From contig NZ_QMBQ01000005.1 in NCBI RefSeq assembly GCF_003289965.1, positions 124,001 to 188,000 of the forward strand: a DNA stretch of 64,000 nucleotides, written 5' to 3'. Position numbers and translations under genes: made by a program. Each line of letters begins with the position of its first letter. Within the stretch, counting starts at the first letter, position 1. Source of the DNA: Mesorhizobium atlanticum. GTDB taxonomy: Bacteria; Pseudomonadota; Alphaproteobacteria; Rhizobiales; Rhizobiaceae. The notes beneath the pieces were generated by a model. It was given only the letters and a program-made list of their open reading frames with translations, had not been told where the DNA came from and made no database searches. Positions 25,884 to 34,118 of this stretch are shown here, in pieces.

Positions 25884-28229
25884 ATGGTTCATTCTAGACG
25901 CATATCCTGGTCAGACCTTGTCTTGACCAGGTTGATTGTCCTGCTTGTCCCGCTAATTGCCTGGCCAAGCAGCGGGGCCAGGGCGCAGGAAGTGGAAACG
26001 GTTCGCGTCGCCACTTTCAATGCCTATCTGCTTTCGCCGATCTTCAAATGCGCCAATCCGAACTTCGCTGACTGCCTTGTGCAGATTCAGGGCCAGACCG
26101 AAAAGCAGGCCGAGCATCTGGCCAACACTATCCTGAAGGACACTGACCGCTTCGATATAATCGCCATCAACGAGGCATGGGATGAGGATGCCAAGCAGAT
26201 CCTCATCGACAAGCTCAGGCCCGTCTATCCGAACTATGTCCGCAAGATCGACGCTGCGCTGCTGAAGGTGCGACCGCAGGCTCTTGTCGACGCCATCACC
26301 AGTCTCGATCCGGCGGCAGCCGTGGCGATCTATGGCGAGCCGGTCGAGAAGATCGACGGCGAGGACAGCGGCCTGATGTTGTTCGCCAAGAAGGATTTCA
26401 AATTCCTGCCACTGCCCGACGACAGTTTCAAATGGGGCAGGAACGACGGTGAGACGCTGGATGCGGCGACCGACGAAGTCGGCTTCACCCTCTACGATCA
26501 TTGCGGAGGTGTCGACTGCCTGTCGGGCAAGGGCGCGGCGATCGTGCGGTTGCTGCATTTGCCTTCGCAAAGCAGCTACACGGTCGTTTTCACCCACATG
26601 CAGGCAGACTATTTCGACAAGAGCCCGGCCGAGCTGCATGCCGACGCGCGCGATGCGCAGTTCGACCAGGTCGAGAAGCTGATCGAAACGACGCTGTCGC
26701 CACTGACGCCCGCGCAGCGCAAGCGCGAGCGCGTGCTGGTGATGGGCGACATGAACGTGCCGCTGTTCCACCCGCCGACGGGCGAATGGGCGCGCCGCTT
26801 CGCCACCCCCGGCACATACTGGACGTCGCGGCATTACGACAGCTGGGTGGTGACCAACCGCGCCGATGACGGTATCTCCAACTCTATCGACAACGAGCGC
26901 TACGACTACATCCTCGCCGCGCCGAGGCGTTATCTAAGCGGCGGCATCGAGGGACCGATCTGCGTTCAGCACGTGACCATCCCGGCCGATTTCGCCGACC
27001 TCGAAAGCGACCACAATCTGCTGACCGCCGACCTCAATCTGGGCAACAATTTTTGCAGCCCGTCCATCGCCTATCCGGTCAATCTGACGGCGAAGAAAGG
27101 CCCGGACGGCAAGCCACAAGCTGAAGAGCTGATCGACTTCAGGAACGGTCAGGACGTCACCCAGATCCGCTATCCGGGGTCCATGCAGTGGTTCCATGTC
27201 GTGCGCCAGGACGCCGGCAGCTATTCGATCGGACCCGACAGTCCGGACGTGAACATCGATATCTACCAGCCGTCCAACATGACGACGCCGATCTCCAGCT
27301 ACTATGGCAGCACCAGGACCGTGCATGACGGCGAACACATTTTCACCGTCCATACCTATGCCCTGCCCAGGGAGTTCTTCATCCGCGTCACCGGCAAGGA
27401 CCGCAAGAGGCAGGGCAATTATGCGCTTCTGGTCCGCCGCCACACATGTGCCACGAAAGAAGAGGCCTGCCCGCTGCAGCCGGGCGAACCGCCCCAGTTC
27501 GCGGCGTTCACCGAAGCCGGCAGCCTGCTTGGCAGCCAGAAAGAAGCGTGGTTCCGTTTCGATGTCGTGGGGCAGGCCGACAGCGGCGCGGACCAGACCG
27601 TCACGCTGACGGCCGATGGTCTGCCCGATCCGGCGGGCTACAAGGCGACACTGGAGGAGTTCGACGACCCGCACGGCGGCGAGCCACCGATCGCTATCTC
27701 CGGCACCAGCCGCATCGTCAGCGGCGCAATGGGCGACGGCACACATGGCTATCTCGTCATCCACCAGGCAGCGGCCGGAAGCCAGCCCGTGCGGGTGAGC
27801 GCCTCCATGCAGACCACGGTGCGGAATCTAGAGCTTAAGGCACTGATCTGCGAGGACGAGACGAATCCCGAATTCGGCTCCGACGACATTTTCACGCAAT
27901 TGTCGATCGACAGCCGGACCATCCGCTTCCCGCCTTCCGGCGAGGTCGAATTCGACTGCGACGACTCCGCCGACCAGAAGGACTGGGCGACAAGCTTCGG
28001 AAGCGCCGCCATGACCTTTGTCGACCATGCCGGGATGAAGGTGTTCGAGCAGGACGACACCAGCCCGAACGATCCCAGTCATGGCAACGAGTTCCCCGAC
28101 CTGCCGGCCGGCGCCAGCTCGATCGACGGCGTGCGCAACCCGCTGATCTGGAATTTCGAGGGCGGCCGCTACCGGCTCAACTACGAGCTGACGATGAGAA
28201 AGAACGAACCAGTGGCCGCGGCGCCGTAA
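25884..28229 (+). CDS. Large exported endonuclease/exonuclease/phosphatase-family protein
   Basis: 781-residue protein with a signal peptide (hydrophobic core LIVLLVPLIAWP, cleavage after ARA near residue 34). Residues about 38-385 form an EEP (DNase I/sphingomyelinase-like) domain: RVATFNAYL (Asn), INEAWDED (metal Glu, about residue 95), GDMNVP (about residues 288-293) and LESDHNLL (catalytic His, about residue 375). The remaining 400 residues are not recognised; they look beta-rich with acidic patches and repeated Gly/Tyr segments and may be carbohydrate- or lipid-binding. Nuclease, phosphodiesterase and sphingomyelinase activities are all possible. GGGGG precedes the ATG. It lies at the edge of the most accessory-looking part of the window. 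Confidence 0.82.
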   Translation: MVHSRRISWSDLVLTRLIVLLVPLIAWPSSGARAQEVETVRVATFNAYLLSPIFKCANPNFADCLVQIQGQTEKQAEHLANTILKDTDRFDIIAINEAWDEDAKQILIDKLRPVYPNYVRKIDAALLKVRPQALVDAITSLDPAAAVAIYGEPVEKIDGEDSGLMLFAKKDFKFLPLPDDSFKWGRNDGETLDAATDEVGFTLYDHCGGVDCLSGKGAAIVRLLHLPSQSSYTVVFTHMQADYFDKSPAELHADARDAQFDQVEKLIETTLSPLTPAQRKRERVLVMGDMNVPLFHPPTGEWARRFATPGTYWTSRHYDSWVVTNRADDGISNSIDNERYDYILAAPRRYLSGGIEGPICVQHVTIPADFADLESDHNLLTADLNLGNNFCSPSIAYPVNLTAKKGPDGKPQAEELIDFRNGQDVTQIRYPGSMQWFHVVRQDAGSYSIGPDSPDVNIDIYQPSNMTTPISSYYGSTRTVHDGEHIFTVHTYALPREFFIRVTGKDRKRQGNYALLVRRHTCATKEEACPLQPGEPPQFAAFTEAGSLLGSQKEAWFRFDVVGQADSGADQTVTLTADGLPDPAGYKATLEEFDDPHGGEPPIAISGTSRIVSGAMGDGTHGYLVIHQAAAGSQPVRVSASMQTTVRNLELKALICEDETNPEFGSDDIFTQLSIDSRTIRFPPSGEVEFDCDDSADQKDWATSFGSAAMTFVDHAGMKVFEQDDTSPNDPSHGNEFPDLPAGASSIDGVRNPLIWNFEGGRYRLNYELTMRKNEPVAAAP

Positions 28230-28312
28230 TCCAGCTCGTCCGGGCCGTCATCTCCAATGCAGGTCGAGCACTCGCAACCGCTGTGGTTGAGATCGCGTCG
28301 ATTGCAGTTTCA

Positions 28313-28543
28313 CTACTCCGAAAAGCTCACGCTGACGCCGCGCTGGCGAAAATAGGCCTGCATCAACTTGCGGCCGGCGCGGTTGTTCTGCACCAGCCTG
28401 GTCGGATCGAACACCGCCTGTTTCTTCCCCTCGCGTGCCAGCGCCGCCTTGAGCGTCGCGATATGCGCATCGAGGTCGGCATTGTCGGCTCGGAGTGAGG
28501 CATAGATATTTTCGGTCGCCTCGGCCAGGGTCGGTTCGCTCAC
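28313..28543 (-). CDS. Hypothetical small protein
   Basis: 76 residues from a GTG at 28543 with AGGAAG about 9 bases upstream; the longer frame from 28582 is less likely. Predicted helical and charged: TLAEATENIYASLRADNADL, then AREGKKQAVFDPTRLVQNN and a C-terminal AYFRQRGVSVSFSE. No signal peptide or membrane segment. I do not recognise the family. It lies between the exported EEP-family gene and decayed gene fragments, so it may be an accessory gene. Confidence 0.6.
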   Translation of the reverse strand: MSEPTLAEATENIYASLRADNADLDAHIATLKAALAREGKKQAVFDPTRLVQNNRAGRKLMQAYFRQRGVSVSFSE

Positions 28544-28631
28544 AGCTGTCTTCCTTTGATTGATCGGGCGGCGCCTTAGCACAGATTCGCGGCTACGCCG
28601 ATACTGATGAGACCGTCAGTGCAAAGCCCCG

Positions 28632-28741
28632 CTGGTCGGTGCCATGCTGCGAGGCAATCGGTGGCATCCCCGCCATCGCGTGGTTGCAGGATTGTGGGCC
28701 TATCTGTTCCCAACGCTACGGCAGGTGCGGCGTAATGCCAG
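28632..28741 (+). pseudogene. Fossil 3' end of an MFS transporter gene
   Basis: This stretch aligns by eye with the last codons of the MFS gene at about 25564-25676. ATCGGTGGCATC is identical, and a later frame reads AGLWAYLFPTLRQVR, against AGLWAYLFPALRKVR in the intact gene. A frameshift separates the two parts and no start or upstream gene remains. It is therefore a relic of a second, related transporter or of a local duplication. Confidence 0.7.
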
Positions 28742-29035
28742 CCTGTGTAGACGGAACCGAACAAAATGAAGATCGCGAACGCCCAGCCGGCCACGCCGAG
28801 CCAGCGGTTGAGCCGCGCCAGGTAGAACGCATTCAATGTCGCGATCGCCACATGCACGCTGGGCATAGCGGAAATCCCTGCGCCGAGAGCCGGTGTATCG
28901 GCTCTATACTGGTGAGAAGGTAGTCGGAGTAGAGGGCTGCGACAGATACGTCTGCGCCATTTCATAATATGTCGACGGCCAGGTCAGCGCCGCTCCACCG
29001 ATGTAGGCTAAGCAGCGCAAAACGACTGCGGCTCG
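28730..29035 (-). pseudogene. PAP2-type phosphatase / inositolphosphotransferase-like remnant
   Basis: Minus-strand fragments of a PAP2-like membrane enzyme. ALGAGISAMPSVHVAIATL (catalytic His region) and a second block FGSVYTGWHYA lie in the frame starting at 28965. Upstream pieces AALTWPSTYYEMAQTYLSQ and YSDYLLTSIE lie in other frames, so at least two frameshifts exist. After HYA, where relatives continue with a VDGY-type motif, the sequence is lost and abuts the antisense MFS fossil near 28730. The gene is dead; the original substrate is unknown. Confidence 0.6.
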
Positions 29036-29339
29036 TTCGGCGTGGGCTACCTGACTCCATTGCCCAGGCGACGCAGCCCCCAGTTCAGCATTGCAAGTGC
29101 TTCACTCGACAACACCACGCCGCCCCAGCAAGCTTAATAAACTCCTGAATAGTTCTGCGTTTTTTGCTTGCACTACGCATTGAACGAATATTCCGTCATG
29201 CCCGCTGACGAGGAGGATAAAATACAATTTTCCCGAATATGTGCGCAAACATGTATAATTTACTTTTCATTCTTGTTTGTCACATAGCTTTATGCGGCAC
29301 GCAGCCGGTGCTGCTAGCAGCCATTGAAAAAGACTTGCG
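29036..29339. other. AT-rich intergenic DNA, no gene seen
   Basis: About 300 bases with no convincing ORF. The stretch from about 29130 to 29290 is much richer in A and T than the rest of the window (for example GGATAAAATACAATTTTCCC and ATGTATAATTTAC). It probably holds the promoter of the downstream membrane-protein gene. No transposon ends are visible. Confidence 0.5.
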
Positions 29340-31169
29340 ATGTCAACAATCCGGGCGCTTTGCCGCCGTTCTCGGTCCGTGGGAATCGTCTGGCTGGCGC
29401 TCAGCGCTGTTCTGAGCCTAATGCTTTTGCAAGGCAAAATGCCCAACGGCGACGTTGACGATGTGCTGAAGCTGCACGAGATCAGACATCTTCTGCAAAC
29501 AGGCAATCCGTTCGACAGGACGCTGACCGGCATCGCACAGCCCGAACCCATGATCTCCCACTGGCCTTGGATCGTCGATGCGCCTTATGCGTTGCTGGCC
29601 GTTGCTTTTGCGCCATTTGTTGGGATGGAGGCCGCTGTCTCGGCCGCGGCGTTCATGGTGCCGCTGTTGCTGCTTCTGGCCGCGATAGCGTTGCTGTTCC
29701 AGATGATCAGAGAACTGGAGTTTGAACATCCCGGAGCAGTGTTGGTGGTAGCTGCATTCGCCGGCCTGCCGTCATTCTCGGAGTTCCAGCCCTGGCGGAT
29801 CGATTACCACAATTTGCAGATGCTCATCCTCCTCGCTGCGGCATTGCTGACGATCCGCGCTGGGCGGGTTGCTGCTGGGTTGAACGGCGCCCTGGTAGCC
29901 CTGTCCACGGCGATCAGCGCCGAAATGGCGCCGTTTCTGGCTCTGCCGGCGGGCTTATACGCCTGGGCTTTCATCGCCGGGGAGGGTGGCGCAAGCAACG
30001 ATCTCAGGGCATACGGGCTGACACTGGCAACAACCGCTATTGCCGTGTTCTTTGTAGTGGTAGGACCTGATGCTTACGCACGCGCCGTTTGCGACCGCTA
30101 TTCGCTTCTGCACCTCACCGCGCTTGTGGTCACTGGCGTCGTGCTTGCGATCGTCTCCATTGCGGATAGGACCGGGAGTTGGCGGACTCGGACCGCCTGT
30201 ATTTTGGCAGGCTCTTGTGCGACAGCTGCGCTGCTCGTTATCTTTTTCCCCCAGTGTTCAGGTGGTCCGATAGTCGGCCTGAGCGACTACGCGCGCGACA
30301 ATTGGCTTTCGCGCATCGAACAGGAACGCAGCGCCTTCCTCAGTCAGGACTTTCTAGGCTCTGATCGTTTCGCCAGGTTTTTTTTGGCCGTTCTGGGGTC
30401 GGCCGCGACATGCGTTATAGCCCTCTCCAACGCAGGAAGAAGGCGCGCCTGGATGGTTCTGGCGCTCTTCTCGACAGCCGGCTTCCTCTTGGGACTGCTT
30501 TATCTGCGATACATGCGTTATTTTCCACTCTTCGTTGGCCCCGGGCTTGCCGTTCTGATGTACCAGAGCCTACCAGCCCGGCTGGCGCTGAGGAGCTATT
30601 TCGCCACTGCGTCCAACAAGCCGTTGCCCAGCGTTTCGCTTCTTGCCGCTCCCGGCGTGGCGATTGTCGCCGCCCTTCTAGTCGGCCACCTGATCTGGCC
30701 GCCGGGAGAAACGCAGCTTATCGGCATCGATGTCGCCAGTGCCTGCCAGGAGGCTGGCGCAGGTCCGCATTTCGTCTGGCCGAAGGGTGCCCGGCTGCTT
30801 GCGCCTCCCGACATTGGGGCCGCCGCCTTGGGGTCGCCTGTCGAGCTCGAAGTTGTGGCTGTCCCTTTCCACACATCGGCCAAGGGCATTGAACGCGTCC
30901 TGCGATTTTTCGATCCCGCGACGCCGGATCCGACGCGACTGCTTGATGAAACCAGGGCCACGCACATAGCGGTCTGCCGGGTGGAGGAAGGCGCCCTCCA
31001 GTCGATCGAAGCTCAGTTTCCACTGGCCAGTAAATTGACAACAGGAAGGCCGCCAGACTGGCTCACGGAGTGCCCGGTTGAGGGGCCGCTGCGCATATAT
31101 CGATATCCGGCGGCAGGCGGTGTCTCCAGCGAGTGCCCTGTTGCGGCTCACCCACGACCTCCAGTGTAG
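29340..31169 (+). CDS. Polytopic membrane protein, putative GT-C-type glycosyltransferase
   Basis: 609 residues: about a dozen hydrophobic helices to about residue 460, then a soluble C-terminal domain of about 150 residues with several Cys. The first outside loop, NGDVDDVLKLHEIRHLL and later SHWPWIVDAPYALL (about residues 36-90), follows the D-x-D-D...E/V-R...H-W-x-x-x-V-D pattern of a group of alphaproteobacterial membrane proteins. That group resembles GT-C (PMT/oligosaccharyltransferase-like) enzymes, which transfer sugars from lipid carriers. That relationship is remembered, not tested. The ATG has only a weak ribosome-binding site. It is isolated, preceded by AT-rich DNA and gene fossils, and less codon-biased than its neighbours, so horizontal origin is plausible. 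Confidence 0.65.
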   Translation: MSTIRALCRRSRSVGIVWLALSAVLSLMLLQGKMPNGDVDDVLKLHEIRHLLQTGNPFDRTLTGIAQPEPMISHWPWIVDAPYALLAVAFAPFVGMEAAVSAAAFMVPLLLLLAAIALLFQMIRELEFEHPGAVLVVAAFAGLPSFSEFQPWRIDYHNLQMLILLAAALLTIRAGRVAAGLNGALVALSTAISAEMAPFLALPAGLYAWAFIAGEGGASNDLRAYGLTLATTAIAVFFVVVGPDAYARAVCDRYSLLHLTALVVTGVVLAIVSIADRTGSWRTRTACILAGSCATAALLVIFFPQCSGGPIVGLSDYARDNWLSRIEQERSAFLSQDFLGSDRFARFFLAVLGSAATCVIALSNAGRRRAWMVLALFSTAGFLLGLLYLRYMRYFPLFVGPGLAVLMYQSLPARLALRSYFATASNKPLPSVSLLAAPGVAIVAALLVGHLIWPPGETQLIGIDVASACQEAGAGPHFVWPKGARLLAPPDIGAAALGSPVELEVVAVPFHTSAKGIERVLRFFDPATPDPTRLLDETRATHIAVCRVEEGALQSIEAQFPLASKLTTGRPPDWLTECPVEGPLRIYRYPAAGGVSSECPVAAHPRPPV

Positions 31170-31291
31170 CCGCGGAGGATGTCCACTTTCAGCGACTTGA
31201 AAACTCGATCCTGCGGCATACATCCACGCCTTGGCAGGCATAAGTTTTCTTCGGATTAACCCCGGTCGTTCCGAGCAATCGGCTGTTGCCC

Positions 31292-32008
31292 CTACCTCAC
31301 CGCCGGCCGGCCGAAAATCAGCTGCAAAAACTCGCTCAACCAGCGCTTGAGGTGCATGTCCCAGATCAGCCGGCCGCCGAGATGGTCGCGGCCGGGCTGC
31401 GCGCCGGGGAGTTCGAAGCGATGCGCGCCGCGCACCACCCAGCGATGCATCATCACCCTTGTCAGCTCGCCATGGAACTGGATGCCCCAGGCATTGTCGC
31501 CGTAGCGGAAGGCCTGGTTGGGATAGGTTTCCGCCGTCGCCAGCAGCGTCGCTTCCTTCGGCAGCGAAAAGCCCTCGCGGTGGAACTGGTAGACCATTTC
31601 CGGCCAGTGCAGCAGCTTCTTGCCGGCGTCGGTCGCCTTCAGCGGATACCAGCCGATCTCGACCAGGCCCTCGCCATGGCCCTCGACCTTGCCGCCGAGA
31701 TGGTTGGCCAGCATCTGCGCGCCGAGGCAGATGCCGAGGAACGGCCGGTTTTCCTTCAGCGGGATTTTCAGCCAGTCGGTCTCACGGCGGACGAACTCGT
31801 CCTCGTCATTGGCGCTCATCGGCCCGCCGAACACCACCGCCCCGGCATGGCCATCCAGCGTGCAGGGCAGTTCGTCGCCGAGCGGCGGCCGGCGGATGTC
31901 GAGATCGAAACCCTCTTCCAGCAGCATGTGGCCGACGCGGCCGGGGCTCGACGTTTCCTGATGCAGCACGATCAGGATTTTGGGTCTCGGCCTCGGTCTG
32001 GGTGGCAT
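31292..32008 (-). CDS. Class I glutamine amidotransferase-like protein
   Basis: 238-residue stand-alone GATase1 domain. The nucleophile elbow is FLGICLGAQMLANHLGG (Cys about residue 94) and the His-Glu of the triad is visible in WGIQFHGELT (about residues 174-183). VVFGGPMSANDED is the oxyanion-region loop. Proteins of this type are annotated as GMP synthase-like or gamma-glutamyl hydrolase-like; there is no synthetase domain next to it, so the substrate is open. The C-terminal 50 residues extend beyond the core fold. A TerB-like gene ends 18 bases upstream on the same strand. Confidence 0.9.
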   Translation of the reverse strand: MPPRPRPRPKILIVLHQETSSPGRVGHMLLEEGFDLDIRRPPLGDELPCTLDGHAGAVVFGGPMSANDEDEFVRRETDWLKIPLKENRPFLGICLGAQMLANHLGGKVEGHGEGLVEIGWYPLKATDAGKKLLHWPEMVYQFHREGFSLPKEATLLATAETYPNQAFRYGDNAWGIQFHGELTRVMMHRWVVRGAHRFELPGAQPGRDHLGGRLIWDMHLKRWLSEFLQLIFGRPAVR

Positions 32009-32026
32009 GGAAGGCGAAGGATCCCG

Positions 32027-32506
32027 TTATTCGTCGCTCGACTTGCCCCGCGCGCCGGGCGCCTCGGCCGCCGCCTTGCGGCGCGCCTCGATGCGGTCAT
32101 GACGCTCGACGCCGATCAGCTCGGCGACCCGCCATACCGTGTTGTCCTCGAGCTCGTGCAGCTCGCCATCGGCATAGACGATTTCCCACATCAGGCCGAT
32201 GAAGGCCTTGCGCGCCTCGGCGTCGAGATCGCGCTTCAAGATGCTGGTGAAGGCGTAGAGGTCTATCGCCTCGTTGTCGGCGCGCTCGCCTGCCGCGGCC
32301 AGAGCGTCGAGTTCCTCGCCGCTCACCGAATAGGTCTCGGCCAGGATCTGCTTGAACCGCTCCCATTCGACGTCCTGGCGCACGCCGTCGGCGTTCATCA
32401 CATGATAGAGCAGCGCGGAGGCCGCGACGCGCGGATCGTCGGCGCTCGGCTTGGTCTCGCCGGCAGCCGGCAGATCCCTCAGGAAGGACAATACGCGCTC
32501 GAACAT
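32027..32506 (-). CDS. TerB-like (tellurite-resistance fold) protein
   Basis: 159 residues from ATG 32506 (MFERVLSFLRDL). The all-helical TerB domain spans about residues 25-140, with the repeated acidic segments YHVMNADGVRQDVEWERF and IVYADGELHELEDNTVWRVAELIGV. The latter carries the D-G-E/x-L-x-x-x-E pattern of the family. TerB proteins bind divalent metal in some cases; most rhizobial copies have no proven link to tellurite. It sits 33 bases downstream of hemY and may be the tail gene of the haem cluster. Confidence 0.85.
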   Translation of the reverse strand: MFERVLSFLRDLPAAGETKPSADDPRVAASALLYHVMNADGVRQDVEWERFKQILAETYSVSGEELDALAAAGERADNEAIDLYAFTSILKRDLDAEARKAFIGLMWEIVYADGELHELEDNTVWRVAELIGVERHDRIEARRKAAAEAPGARGKSSDE

Positions 32507-32539
32507 CGATGTTTTTCCCCTGCCCACCAAAACCCGGCC

Positions 32540-34108
32540 TCAAAACAAACGAAACCGGCGCGGCGTTTTTTCCGCTTCCTCTTCCGGCGCGACGCCCGGA
32601 TCGTCCGGGAGATGCGGCAGCCCCACACCCTGGTCAGCGGTTTCGGCCTCACCAGCGGTTTCAGCCACCGCTCTATCCTTCTCGCCGCCATTCGTCGCCG
32701 CCGGCTTCCCGGTCGGAGCATCGGCAACGATGTCGATCGCCTTCTCAGCGGGTGCGGCCGGAGGCGCAGCCGTGATCGCCGGCACCGCGACATCCGTCTC
32801 GCTGTCGATCAGTTGACCGAGCCGCTCCATCGGCGCGCGCCAGGTGAAGGCGTCGAGCTTGCCGGTGACCGGCGACACCGGCGCCCAGCGCTCGGAGATG
32901 ACGCCGTCCGCCACCCACGCCGGATCGCGCGGCGCCCGCACGGCTTTCGACAAGAGCTGCCTGACCTTGCCCTGGTCGCCGGTCTCCGCCTCCTCGATAT
33001 CGGCGAGCAGAAGATAGGCGCCCTCGCGGCGATCCATGCGGATCGCTGCCTCCGCCTCGCGCCGCGCGGTGGCGAAATCCTGCGCGTCGAGCGCCGCCCG
33101 CGCCACGGCCATCGACGACTCGGCGTGGTTCTTCTTCAACTCCTGCAGCTTCTTCGCCCGGTTGAGGCGATCGAGCACGGCGTCGCCCGCCCTTGCATGG
33201 GTGTAGAGCTCGGCGATGTCCGGATGCGGCTCGGCCTTCCAAGCGGCCTCCAGTATCTTGGAGCCCTTGCGCACGTCGTTTTGCCGGATAACCAGATCGG
33301 CGGCGATCACCGCGGCCGGCGCGAAATCGGGCGCCAGCTTGTTGGCTTCGAGCGCCGCCGCGCGGGCCGCGTTCGGGTCGCTGTCGACCAGCGCCTGCGC
33401 CTTGGCGGTGAGCAGCACGGCGCGGCGGCGGTTAGCCGCGTCGCGCTCGATCTGCCTTGTCGATTTCTGCACCTCGACCAGCTTCAGCGCGCCGTCCCAG
33501 TCGCCACGTTCGGTCAGCTCCTCAAGCGTCGATTCCGCCGCCCAGGCGAGCTGCGGCGCCACCGCCGCCGCGCGGCCGGCATAGTGGCGCGCGGCATTGC
33601 GGTCGCCGAGCCGCTCGGCTTCCAGGTAAAGCCCGCGCAGGCCGAGCAGCCGCATCTCGGGATCGTCGAGCATGCGCTCGAATTTCGCGCGGGCGCCCTC
33701 ATGATCGCCTTCGAGCAGCGAGGCCTGGGCGTCGAGCAGGTTGATCAGCGGCTCCTGGTCGGCGTTGATCAGCTTCGCCGCTTCCTTGGTCTTCTTGCGC
33801 GCCAGCGCGCCGTCGCCGGCGCCGGCGGCGATCATGCCCGTCGACAGCGCCTGGTAGCCGCGGTCGCGGCGGCGCACCCGAAAATAGCGCGAGATGGTGT
33901 AGGGGCTGTTCCACAGCGACTTGATCAGCCACCAGACGATCATCACCGCGGCGACCACGGCAACGATTGCTACCGCCGCCACCATCAGCGTGACCTGGTA
34001 CTGGTAGCCGTTGAAGGTGACGAGCATTTCGCCCGGACGGTCGGCCAGCCAGGCAAAGCCGAGACCCAGCGCGAAGACGACGGCAAGGAAAGCGAGAAGG
34101 CGGATCAT
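32540..34108 (-). CDS. hemY: HemY-type TPR membrane protein of the haem operon
   Basis: 522-residue HemY_N family protein (not the protoporphyrinogen oxidase also called HemY). Two N-terminal membrane helices (about residues 3-22 and 41-66) are followed by tetratricopeptide-like helices to about residue 430. A low-complexity Pro/Ala/Glu tail follows. The start is the ATG at 34108 (MIRLLAFLAV) behind GAGGAAG. The family is linked to late haem biosynthesis by genomic context and interaction data, with the exact role unsettled. It directly follows the Mic60-like gene (10 bases), in the conserved hemC-hemD-Mic60-hemY order. Confidence 0.92.
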   Translation of the reverse strand: MIRLLAFLAVVFALGLGFAWLADRPGEMLVTFNGYQYQVTLMVAAVAIVAVVAAVMIVWWLIKSLWNSPYTISRYFRVRRRDRGYQALSTGMIAAGAGDGALARKKTKEAAKLINADQEPLINLLDAQASLLEGDHEGARAKFERMLDDPEMRLLGLRGLYLEAERLGDRNAARHYAGRAAAVAPQLAWAAESTLEELTERGDWDGALKLVEVQKSTRQIERDAANRRRAVLLTAKAQALVDSDPNAARAAALEANKLAPDFAPAAVIAADLVIRQNDVRKGSKILEAAWKAEPHPDIAELYTHARAGDAVLDRLNRAKKLQELKKNHAESSMAVARAALDAQDFATARREAEAAIRMDRREGAYLLLADIEEAETGDQGKVRQLLSKAVRAPRDPAWVADGVISERWAPVSPVTGKLDAFTWRAPMERLGQLIDSETDVAVPAITAAPPAAPAEKAIDIVADAPTGKPAATNGGEKDRAVAETAGEAETADQGVGLPHLPDDPGVAPEEEAEKTPRRFRLF

Positions 34109-34118
34109 CTTGTCTTCC

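Noticed and set aside
28576-28965. 129-codon minus-strand ORF as an intact gene
   Set aside because: It contains only a truncated PAP2 segment, with the rest of the family in other frames and the end running through the antisense MFS fossil; treated as a pseudogene.
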